Both the position numbers and the translations under genes were made by a program. Below the pieces are notes generated by a model. That model was not told the DNA's origin and made no database searches. It saw nothing but the letters and a program-made list of their open reading frames with translations. 21,386 bases of DNA from JABJPM01 sp964596705. Lineage in GTDB: Archaea > Nanobdellota > Nanobdellia > SCGC-AAA011-G17 > PNOQ01. Positions 15,080 to 21,386 of this stretch are shown one piece after another; position 1 is the stretch's first letter, and the number at the start of each line of letters is the position of its first letter. The stretch is from the NCBI GenBank assembly GCA_964596705.1, contig CAZQVG010000005.1, positions 1-21,386 on the forward strand, read 5' to 3'.

Positions 15080-18007
15080 TTATGTAGCACATCCTCCAGC
15101 AACTTTTCCGCAATTTATGCATTTCTTACATTTACCATCTTGTATTAGCTGCCCACCACAATCACAAGTATCCCCTGTAGCCACCATAGGTTTATTTTCT
15201 TGTAATCTGCCTTCCACTTTCTTATTTTTAACTTTTCTTGCTTTCTTGTTATCATACTCTTGTACTTCTTCTAAATTCTTTAAACTCATTCTCTGTTCAA
15301 TATCTGCAATGTCATCAAAATAAGCAATTGCATTCTTTATTTGTTTGTTTCTATTCACTCTTAAATTTCTTTCAATTTCTGGATCTAGTTTAAAATTAAA
15401 GTCTCCTGTTAACTCCTTATATTTTTCTACCCCTGCATACTCTAAAACCAATCTTCTAAATGCCCAGTCCTCTAAAGATGTACAGGATCTAACTAATGGA
15501 TCATCTGTCACCCCCGAGATATCTGATTTACTACCAATATATTTCTGAGCTATGGACTCTAATGGTGTGCCCCACTTTAATGCTTCAGATACAGCTATCC
15601 CAAAGTTATCATATACCGTTCTCAATGTTGTTCCTTGTTTTGATAACTGGAATCTTATCTCTCCTATCTTGCCATCTGGATATTCTCCCGTTATCAAGTG
15701 CACTTTATATTCTAACCCATTTCCAGTATTTATTTTTACAACTTGTACCACACCTTCTCTCTTCGGATTTAAGTGCAGTTTTTCTCTGCCAACTAATTCA
15801 TCGATGGTACCATTCCCATTAACTAATGGCTGAGTTAATTTTGATCCATCCCTGTAAATTGCTAAAGATTTCAATCCTCTCTTCCATCCTTCAACATATA
15901 AGTTAAAAATGTCCATCACTCCAGCTTCATTAGGGACATTTACTGTTTTTGAAATAGCTCCAGATAAGAAGGGCTGAACAGCCTCCATCATTTTTATGTG
16001 TGCTAATGGCTCAATAAATCTTCCACCTTCAACTGGGCTTTTTGCACTGTCAAATACGCTAAGATGTTCTTCTTTAATATATGGAGCGCCCTCAACAACC
16101 CCCTTTTCAGTCATATATTGGACAATACTCTCAGTTTCACTTTCACTATATCCCAAATTAATCAATGCTTCTCTAACACTGCCATTTACAATAAGCTCTT
16201 GCCCTCCACCAACTAAATTCTTATATTTCACTAACATAAATTCTGGCTCAATTCCAGTAGTATCACATCCCATCAAAAATCCAATTGTTCCAGTTGGCGC
16301 TAATAAAGTTGTCTGAGCATTTCTAAATCCATGTTCTTTGCCTAATTCAATTGCTTTGTCGTGGGATTCTCTAGCAGCTTCAATAAGTTCTTCTAAATTC
16401 ATACCTGCCCCAACTTTTTCTCCAACATCTAATCTCTCTGCAGCCCCCTTATGTAGTTCCATTACTTCCATAAATGGTTCTTGATTTTCTTCATATTTCT
16501 CAAAGGCACCCATTCTTTTTGCAAGTCTAGCAGATTGCTCATAGGCAGTGCCATTTAATATGCCTGTAATTGCTCCAGCAATCTTCCTTCCATATTCACT
16601 ATCATACGGGATTCCTCTAGACATCAATAAAGCGCCCAAATTCGCATACCCAATACCTAATGGCCTAAATAAATGGCTATTTTCCGCTATTTTCTCACTT
16701 GGATATCCCGCATAATCAACAATAATCTCTTGTGCTAAAATTCCAATCCTAACAGCATGTTGGAAAGCTTCAATATCAAACCTTCCATTTTCATCTACAA
16801 ATTTTTTCAGATTTAAAGATCCTAAATTACAAGCACTGTTATTCAAAAACATATACTCAGAACATGGGTTTGAAGCCATGATGTCTCCAGAATTCTTTAC
16901 TGTATTAAACTTCTGAATAATATCATCATATTGTAATCCGGGATCACCAGATATATGTGTTGCTGCAGCTATTTTTATTAACATCTCTTCTGCAGACATA
17001 GAACCTCTCACTTGACCAGTTGTACGCTCAATAAACTCAACTAAACCTCCATTCAAAACAGCTTCCATAAACCTATCATCTACCCTAACTGAATTATTTG
17101 AATTCTGTCCAGAAACAAACTTATATGCCTCAATAGGATCATATAATCCTGCAGCAACTAATGCTCTAACCTGTTTTTCAGCTTCAATTTTCCAGTTTAT
17201 GAAATCTAAGACTTCTGGATGCTGATAATGTTGAATAACCATCTTTGCAGCCCTTCTGGTTATTCCCCCAGATTTAACAACATCTGCAATCCTATCACTA
17301 ACCAATGCAAATGATTGTGCACCACTGCTTTGTCCGCCGCCAGACAATTTCTCTCCAATAGCTCTTAAATTTTGCAAAGTTAACCCACTTCCAGAACCAT
17401 ACTTAAATAGCCTTACCTCATTATTCCACCAATCTACAATTCCATCCTCTCCAAACAACTTATCTTCTAATCCTAAAATAAAACATGCTGAACATTGAGG
17501 ATGCTCATATTCTGTATCTGCTAACTCAATTTGTCCTGTTTCATGATTAAAATAATACAACCCATTCTCAGGACTTCCCTTTATCCCATATATATCTCCT
17601 TTTCCTGCATTAAACCATGTTGGGGAATTAGGGGAATACATCTGATTTAGAATCATAAAAGACAACTCTTCCTGGAAAGTCTCAGCTTCATTATCATCCC
17701 TAAAGTATCCATGTTCTGCTCCATAATTTCTTAAAGAACTAGTAACTCGATTTACCATCTGCCTAATATCTGTTTCTCTTCCAATTTCAGGAACTTCTTG
17801 AGCAAAATATTTGTTAGCTACAATATTAACACTAGTTTGTGAATATCCCTTTGGAAATATTAAACCCTCTTGCCCAAAAATAGTCTCTCCACTTTTTAGA
17901 TCTCTTATCGCAGCAGACCTAGGTTCATATTCAAACATATCAGCAGCTTTTTTGCCTAGACTAGTAAATAACCTTTCTACCAAACTATCTTTTGATTCAT
18001 ATGCCAT
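15080..18007 (-). CDS. nrdJ: Adenosylcobalamin-dependent (class II) ribonucleoside reductase
   Basis: Makes deoxyribonucleotides from ribonucleotides using an AdoCbl-derived thiyl radical, without an oxygen-dependent small subunit. The 975 residues include SPTWFNAGKG (about 127-136), a redox cysteine in PQCSACFI (about 170-177), NSNNSVRVDD, the active-site triad NPCSE (380-384) and SACNLGSLNL. A TSCPD-like region (about 765-870) precedes a C-terminal cysteine module (about 948-973, CDC...CKKC..C...C), which probably delivers electrons or binds Zn. I see no ATP-cone at the N-terminus. GGGGG at 18015-18019 precedes ATG 18007 by seven bases, and the gene follows nrdR after 13 bp. Cobalamin must be made or imported by the cell; no B12 gene is in the window. 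Confidence 0.96.
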   Translation of the reverse strand: MAYESKDSLVERLFTSLGKKAADMFEYEPRSAAIRDLKSGETIFGQEGLIFPKGYSQTSVNIVANKYFAQEVPEIGRETDIRQMVNRVTSSLRNYGAEHGYFRDDNEAETFQEELSFMILNQMYSPNSPTWFNAGKGDIYGIKGSPENGLYYFNHETGQIELADTEYEHPQCSACFILGLEDKLFGEDGIVDWWNNEVRLFKYGSGSGLTLQNLRAIGEKLSGGGQSSGAQSFALVSDRIADVVKSGGITRRAAKMVIQHYQHPEVLDFINWKIEAEKQVRALVAAGLYDPIEAYKFVSGQNSNNSVRVDDRFMEAVLNGGLVEFIERTTGQVRGSMSAEEMLIKIAAATHISGDPGLQYDDIIQKFNTVKNSGDIMASNPCSEYMFLNNSACNLGSLNLKKFVDENGRFDIEAFQHAVRIGILAQEIIVDYAGYPSEKIAENSHLFRPLGIGYANLGALLMSRGIPYDSEYGRKIAGAITGILNGTAYEQSARLAKRMGAFEKYEENQEPFMEVMELHKGAAERLDVGEKVGAGMNLEELIEAARESHDKAIELGKEHGFRNAQTTLLAPTGTIGFLMGCDTTGIEPEFMLVKYKNLVGGGQELIVNGSVREALINLGYSESETESIVQYMTEKGVVEGAPYIKEEHLSVFDSAKSPVEGGRFIEPLAHIKMMEAVQPFLSGAISKTVNVPNEAGVMDIFNLYVEGWKRGLKSLAIYRDGSKLTQPLVNGNGTIDELVGREKLHLNPKREGVVQVVKINTGNGLEYKVHLITGEYPDGKIGEIRFQLSKQGTTLRTVYDNFGIAVSEALKWGTPLESIAQKYIGSKSDISGVTDDPLVRSCTSLEDWAFRRLVLEYAGVEKYKELTGDFNFKLDPEIERNLRVNRNKQIKNAIAYFDDIADIEQRMSLKNLEEVQEYDNKKARKVKNKKVEGRLQENKPMVATGDTCDCGGQLIQDGKCKKCINCGKVAGGCAT

Positions 18008-18020
18008 TCTTTAACCCCCT

Positions 18021-18461
18021 TTATAATCTTTTTATGACCTCTTCAAAAGATTTTAAATCTGCAAAATCTCTATATACAGAGGCAAATCGAACATAAGCAA
18101 CCTTATCTACTTTCTTTAATTTGTCCATTACCAACTCCCCTATAATCTTACTATGCACCTCTGGAGTGTCATTGCTCCTTAATTCTATTTCAATGTCCCT
18201 GACCATTTCCTCAATTTGCTCACTTGTTATTGGTCGTTTTTCACAAGCTCTTAATATGCCTCTCATCAACTTATTTCTATCAAACTGCTCTCTTGCACCA
18301 GATTTCTTCACAACTCTAATCCCTAATCCCTCTATTCTTTCATATGTTGTAAACCTTCTTCCACACTTTAAACACTCGCGTCTCCTTCTTATTGTATCAT
18401 TAGAATGCTCTCTCTTATCAATAACTTTCAAAGATTCATGATAACAAAATGGACACCTCAT
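18021..18461 (-). CDS. nrdR: NrdR transcriptional repressor of ribonucleotide reductase
   Basis: NrdR represses RNR genes when its ATP-cone binds dATP. From ATG 18461 it has 146 residues. The Zn ribbon has C3, C6, C30 and C33 (MRCPFC...CLKC) with the DNA-contact pattern DTIRRRRECLKCGRRFTTYE, followed by the ATP-cone (RVVKKSG...FDRNKLMRGILRACEKRPI). All key parts are intact. ATG 18461 matches the usual MRCPFC/MKCPFC start better than ATG 18467. NrdR is mainly a bacterial protein, so its presence in an archaeon is notable. It heads the operon with nrdJ and dut and has NrdR-box-like palindromes immediately upstream. Confidence 0.95.
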   Translation of the reverse strand: MRCPFCYHESLKVIDKREHSNDTIRRRRECLKCGRRFTTYERIEGLGIRVVKKSGAREQFDRNKLMRGILRACEKRPITSEQIEEMVRDIEIELRSNDTPEVHSKIIGELVMDKLKKVDKVAYVRFASVYRDFADLKSFEEVIKRL

Positions 18462-18477
18462 TTTCAATATATTGTGT
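18462..18477. promoter_or_regulatory. NrdR-box-like site, proximal
   Basis: TTTCAATATATTGTGT matches 13 of 16 positions of the bacterial NrdR-box consensus as I remember it (ACACWATATWTWGTGT), including the perfect centre CAATATATTG. It ends at the base next to the nrdR start codon (18461). Its centre is 33 bp from that of the second box. Confidence 0.65.
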
Positions 18478-18494
18478 TAATCACAAGTATTTGA

Positions 18495-18510
18495 GCACAA
18501 TATCTTGTGA
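18495..18510. promoter_or_regulatory. NrdR-box-like site, distal
   Basis: GCACAATATCTTGTGA also matches 13 of 16 consensus positions, with perfect CACAA/TTGTG arms. Together with the proximal box it gives the tandem layout about three helical turns apart seen in bacterial nrd promoters. A possible TATA box lies at about 18544-18556; a weaker one (CAAATACTT) lies between the two boxes. Confidence 0.65.
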
Positions 18511-18579
18511 TTTTCACAAAACTTCTCAAAATTGAATTCAGCCATATATAAATATTTATCTTGTTTAACTTATATTTTC

Positions 18580-18606
18580 AAAAAAGAAGAAAAAAAGGAA
18601 GAAAAG
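18580..18606 (-). terminator. U-rich terminator of ftsZ
   Basis: In the ftsZ transcript this stretch is almost all U with a few C (T-runs of 7 and 6). Archaeal RNA polymerase stops at such tracts. It follows the stem-loop 18642-18701 and precedes the nrdR promoter. Confidence 0.55.
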
Positions 18607-18641
18607 ATATATCACCTCTTCTTCCCGCAAAATAAAGGGGT

Positions 18642-18701
18642 AAGTAGTGAGTTTCTTTTTTGTGGGGGTTAAAGAATGAACTAATGTTCAACTCACTACT
18701 T
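18642..18701 (-). repeat. Stem-loop spanning the ftsZ stop codon
   Basis: Perfect 12-bp inverted repeat AAGTAGTGAGTT (18642-18653) and AACTCACTACTT (18690-18701), with a second small hairpin TGAAC-TAAT-GTTCA (18677-18690) beside the right arm, sharing its last base. The right arm contains the ftsZ stop codon (18696-18698). In RNA it would close a loop of about 36 bases, protecting the mRNA 3' end or helping termination. Confidence 0.6.
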
Positions 18702-19775
18702 GAGCATGTCAATTCCTAATTCTTCACTTATTTGTTGAGCTTTCTCAGCTTGTTGTTGTATTCTATCCACTTTTCCTAATATGTATGGAGATTTTACTCC
18801 AGTTATAATTGTCATAACACTAATCTTTCCTTCCATATTAGGATCAATTCTTGCTCCCCAGATTACTAATGCATCTGGATCCAAAGACTCTGTTACCATG
18901 TCTCCTACCTTTTCAATATCGTCTAACAACAAGTCTGGCCCACCAGTTATGTGAATTAAAGCACCTGTTGCTCCACTATAATCCACTTCCAACAATGGAT
19001 TTGATAGTGCTCTTCTTACTGCTTCTTCTACTCTATTTTCAGAGCTAGACTGTCCAATTCCAATCGCACTTACACCACCATCTGTCATAATTGTTTTAAC
19101 ATCTGCATAATCTAAGTTAACCAAACTTGGTATTGCAATTATCTCTACTATTGCTTTAATCATTGTTGAAAGCAATTCATTTGCAACTGCAAAAGCTTGT
19201 TGTAATGGCAGATTTCCAGCAATTGAACTTAATTTATTGTTATCTATAACAATTGCAGTATCTACAACATTTCTTAATTCTTGCAATCCAAATTCTGCCT
19301 TATCCCATCTAGCTTTTTCTATCTTAAATGGCATTGTAACAGTTGCTATAACAATAGCACCCATTTCCTTAGCAATTTGTGCAATTACAGGAGCAGCACC
19401 AGTACCAGTACCACCACCCATTCCAGCACAAACAAATACCATGTCTGCACCTTTTAGAACTTCTCTTAACTCTTGAAGACTTTCTTTGGCAGCCTCTCTT
19501 CCTCTTTCCATATGGCCACCAGCTCCAAGACCCCTTGTTAGTTCTTTACCTATAAGGATTTTCCTATCAGCATGAGAAACATCAAGATGTTGTTTATCCG
19601 TATTAGCAATAATAACTTCTGCACCATTTACCCCTTTCTTATATAACCATGAAGCTATATTAGAACCTGCGCCACCAACACCAATAACCTTCATATTTGC
19701 TTTTCCAACTTGCAAATCTTCTTCCTCTGTAAAGTTTTCTGAATTTTTTAATGCGTCTTGTATGATGAATTCCAT
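18696..19775 (-). CDS. ftsZ: Cell division protein FtsZ
   Basis: Tubulin-like GTPase that forms the cell-division ring at the membrane. From ATG 19775 it has 359 residues: GVGGAGSN (32-39), the tubulin signature GGGTGTG (120-126) and the T7 loop NLDYAD (220-225) with both catalytic acidic residues, so it should be an active GTPase. It ends ISEELGIDML, as archaeal FtsZ1/FtsZ2 often do, without a long C-terminal linker. I lean to the FtsZ1 type but cannot prove it. A frame extends to 19892, but those 39 residues cross the promoter and are basic and unlike FtsZ. GGGGG at 19787-19791 serves as the ribosome site. Confidence 0.96.
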   Translation of the reverse strand: MEFIIQDALKNSENFTEEEDLQVGKANMKVIGVGGAGSNIASWLYKKGVNGAEVIIANTDKQHLDVSHADRKILIGKELTRGLGAGGHMERGREAAKESLQELREVLKGADMVFVCAGMGGGTGTGAAPVIAQIAKEMGAIVIATVTMPFKIEKARWDKAEFGLQELRNVVDTAIVIDNNKLSSIAGNLPLQQAFAVANELLSTMIKAIVEIIAIPSLVNLDYADVKTIMTDGGVSAIGIGQSSSENRVEEAVRRALSNPLLEVDYSGATGALIHITGGPDLLLDDIEKVGDMVTESLDPDALVIWGARIDPNMEGKISVMTIITGVKSPYILGKVDRIQQQAEKAQQISEELGIDMLK

Positions 19776-19812
19776 TTTTTTCTTTACCCCCGTTTTTTTA
19801 TATTCTTCAGTA

Positions 19813-19833
19813 CCACAATTTTTATATATGTGG
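19813..19833. promoter_or_regulatory. ftsZ TATA box flanked by inverted repeat
   Basis: CCACA (19813-19817) and TGTGG (19829-19833) flank the TATA-like TATATAAAAA read on the minus strand (about 19819-19828), which would start ftsZ transcription near 19797. A protein bound to the repeat would block the TATA box. Arms are only 5 bp. Confidence 0.45.
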
Positions 19834-19866
19834 AATTTTAATTTCCTGTTAAGAAAAAGTTGTCTA

Positions 19867-19975
19867 ATCGCCAAACAAAGACGCTTTTTCAAGATAGCTA
19901 AGACTAAGACCTAAGAAATACCTTATATTATTTTGTTTGGATCGCCAAAACCAAACGAAATTTGCTAAGACCTAA
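19867..19975. repeat. Paired direct repeats and hairpin between ftsZ and gatD
   Basis: The 316-bp space between ftsZ and gatD has no gene. It holds ATCGCCAAA twice (19867-19875, 19941-19949) and CTAAGACCTAA twice (19904-19914, 19965-19975), in the same order, so a unit of about 35-48 bp is repeated. CTAAGA occurs three times in a row at 19898-19916. GTTTGG (19935-19940) and CCAAAC (19951-19956) form a stem whose loop contains the second ATCGCCAAA. It could be a regulator array for ftsZ or a small RNA; I recognise no RNA family. Confidence 0.5.
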
Positions 19976-20091
19976 AAGTATTTTGAATTAAATTATTTAT
20001 AAATGTTTTTAGAGTGAAAACTATATTTTCTAGTTTATATTATATAATTTTATCAGATAAATTTTTATACTCCAACCATCAAAAACAACAT

Positions 20092-21333
20092 ATGAAACCA
20101 GGAGATTACATACAAATAAAAACTTCTTCAGAAACTTTTGAAGGCACTTTAATGCCAGATTCAATAAATAATAAGCTTGTTATAAAGCTAAAATCTGGCT
20201 ACAATATGGGAATAAACAAATCAAAAATAAAATCAAAAAAAGTTCTAAAACAAGCAAAAAAAACTAAAAAAACAACAAAAAAACAAACCCAATCAAAAAA
20301 ACTTCCAAAAATACTGATCTTACATACAGGTGGAACAATAGCTAGTAAAGTAGATTATGAAACTGGTGGAGTAATCTCAAAATTTACACCAGAAGAACTC
20401 CTAGAAATGTTCCCAGAATTAAAAGAATTGGCAAATATTGACTGCAAACAAATATCAAATATATTTTCTGAAGATATGGGTTTCAAAGATTATAACACAA
20501 TAGCAAAGGAAATAAAAAAAGCAAAAGACATATCAGGCATAATAATAACTCATGGTACAGATACAATGCATTACACAGCAGCTGCTTTAAGTTTTATGTT
20601 AAATGACCTACCTTACCCAGTTTTACTGGTTGGTTCCCAAAGAAGCTCAGATAGAGGTAGCTCAGATGCTTATATGAACCTATTGTGTGCAGTGCAATTC
20701 ATAATTAATTCAGAGTTCTCAGAAGTTGGAATATGCATGCACTCTACAATAAATGATGACTATTGTTGGATTTTGCCTGGTCTAAAATCAAAAAAACTAC
20801 ACACTTCAAGAAGAGATGCATTCCAACCAATAAATTCCAGACCAATAGCTTATGTTAACACAGCTGGAAAAATAAAATACATCACAACAAAGTTCACAAA
20901 AAAAGATCCTTCTAAAAAACTAAAGATAGACTTGTTAAAGGAAAACCTAAAGATTGGCATACTAAAAGTACACCCAAACTTACAGCCTTCTGAAATACAA
21001 ACATATTCAAAATTTGATGGCCTAATAATTGAAGGTACAGGTCTTGGCCATATGCCAATAAATTCTAATCCAAAACTACTAACAGAACTAAAAAAACTAA
21101 AAATCCCCATAGTTATGTGCTCTCAGACTGTTTTTGGTCGTGTAAATATGAATGTTTATTCAACAGGAAGAAAACTGCAAGAATTTGTTTTATCTGGCTC
21201 AGACATGACCTCAGAAACAGCATTTATTAAATTAGCATGGCTATTAAGCACAAATCAAGACATAAATTTAATTTCTAAAAACCTAAAAGGGGAAATTAAC
21301 GAAACAATCTCTGATGAATTCTTATTCCACTAA
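20092..21333 (+). CDS. gatD: Glu-tRNA(Gln) amidotransferase subunit D
   Basis: Archaeal GatDE makes Gln-tRNA(Gln) from Glu-tRNA(Gln); GatD is the asparaginase-like subunit that releases ammonia from an amide donor. From ATG 20092 it has 413 residues: an N-terminal small barrel (1-45, PGDYIQIK...FEGTL), a Lys-rich linker (43-70, 14 Lys of 28) and the AnsA domain. Catalytic motifs are LHTGGTIAS with T82 and ITHGTDTMHYTA with T156 and D157, plus GSQRSSDRGSSD. A frame extends upstream to GTG 20014, but MKPGDYI is the family start, and a TATA-like ATTTTTATAC at about 20060-20069 gives a leaderless transcript from 20092. gatE is not in the window. The 3' end overlaps a converging gene by 12 bp. Confidence 0.96.
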   Translation: MKPGDYIQIKTSSETFEGTLMPDSINNKLVIKLKSGYNMGINKSKIKSKKVLKQAKKTKKTTKKQTQSKKLPKILILHTGGTIASKVDYETGGVISKFTPEELLEMFPELKELANIDCKQISNIFSEDMGFKDYNTIAKEIKKAKDISGIIITHGTDTMHYTAAALSFMLNDLPYPVLLVGSQRSSDRGSSDAYMNLLCAVQFIINSEFSEVGICMHSTINDDYCWILPGLKSKKLHTSRRDAFQPINSRPIAYVNTAGKIKYITTKFTKKDPSKKLKIDLLKENLKIGILKVHPNLQPSEIQTYSKFDGLIIEGTGLGHMPINSNPKLLTELKKLKIPIVMCSQTVFGRVNMNVYSTGRKLQEFVLSGSDMTSETAFIKLAWLLSTNQDINLISKNLKGEINETISDEFLFH

Positions 21334-21386
21334 GTGCATTAAATACGTTTCTATATCGTTTTTTAGGACATTTTCAGGATCTTTTC
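21322..21386 (-). CDS. C-terminal end of an unidentified gene (5' part outside window)
   Basis: An open frame enters from the right edge and stops at TAA 21322-21324. The 20 visible residues end in NDIETYLMHLVE, a plausible helix. It overlaps the last 12 bp of gatD on the other strand, like the other convergent ends here. Too short to identify; it could be chance. Confidence 0.35.
   Translation of the reverse strand, partial: KDPENVLKNDIETYLMHLVE

Noticed and set aside
14952..16316. Several plus-strand open frames opposite dut and nrdJ
   Set aside because: They are overlapping antisense frames to strongly conserved genes with intact motifs.
18005..18678. 15-base sequence GGGGGTTAAAGAATG present before nrdJ (minus strand) and at 18664-18678 (plus strand)
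   Set aside because: The second copy leads to ATG AAC TAA with no gene. One shared 15-mer in a window this size is not far from chance.
19776..19892. N-terminal extension of FtsZ by 39 residues
   Set aside because: It covers the TATA box and GGGGG ribosome site; FtsZ proteins do not carry such a basic lead-in.
20014..20091. GTG start giving GatD 26 extra residues
   Set aside because: It would include the TATA-like box at 20060-20069, and the family begins at MKPGDYI.
1..21386. CRISPR arrays, tRNA/rRNA genes, insertion sequences
   Set aside because: No regular repeat-spacer series, cloverleaf-like segments, transposase reading frames or terminal repeats were noticed on reading both strands; short or divergent RNA genes could still be missed by eye.

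Overview
The window is AT-rich, densely packed archaeal DNA. Archaeal markers are a GatD subunit of the tRNA-Gln amidotransferase, a deoxyhypusine synthase-family enzyme, a TrmB-type regulator, an archaeal-type ATP-dependent DNA ligase and FtsZ. Many transcripts look leaderless, with a TATA-like box about 22-31 bp before the ATG, while genes inside operons carry GGAGG-like ribosome sites. Short genes, tiny or absent gaps, small secreted and membrane proteins and a B12-dependent ribonucleotide reductase suggest a DPANN archaeon of the Woesearchaeota/Pacearchaeota type. That placement is inference from gene content, not from a phylogenetic marker.

Layout. 1-1156 (-): DEAD-box helicase cut by the left edge. 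1297-1922 (-): frameshifted secreted protein rich in N-glycosylation sequons. 2040-4546 (+): VIT-like membrane protein, two unknown genes, and a deoxyhypusine synthase homologue with an altered substrate pocket. 4548-4822 (-): broken holin-like membrane gene. 4886-7271 (-): compact Fe-S assembly operon encoding an HTH regulator with a four-cysteine tail, a DUF1858 redox-disulfide protein, cysteine desulfurase and an IscU-type scaffold. 7357-8374: PEBP-like protein (+) converging on PurN (-). 8410-13040 (-): MFS transporter, extremely acidic Ser-rich protein, TrmB regulator with a long palindrome in its promoter, and DNA ligase. 13132-14647 (+): frameshifted C39-like peptidase, cold-shock protein, nitroreductase. 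14644-18461 (-): DNA-precursor operon nrdR-nrdJ-dut with a pair of NrdR-box-like palindromes upstream. 18696-19775 (-): ftsZ, with a stem-loop and U-rich tract at its 3' end and a repeat-bearing upstream region. 20092-21333 (+): gatD, converging on a gene end cut by the right edge.

Two modules work as units. In the Fe-S operon, IscS supplies sulfur to IscU, DUF1858 may handle thiol redox, and the HTH protein is a plausible cluster or metal sensor for the operon. In the deoxynucleotide operon, NrdR (Zn ribbon plus ATP-cone) would sense dATP/ATP and act on the tandem boxes, NrdJ makes deoxynucleotides and Dut removes dUTP.

Three peripheral genes each carry an apparent single-base deletion, and one of them also has a nonsense codon, while the large housekeeping genes are intact. 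All four convergent gene ends overlap or nearly touch. No tRNA, rRNA, CRISPR array or insertion sequence was seen.
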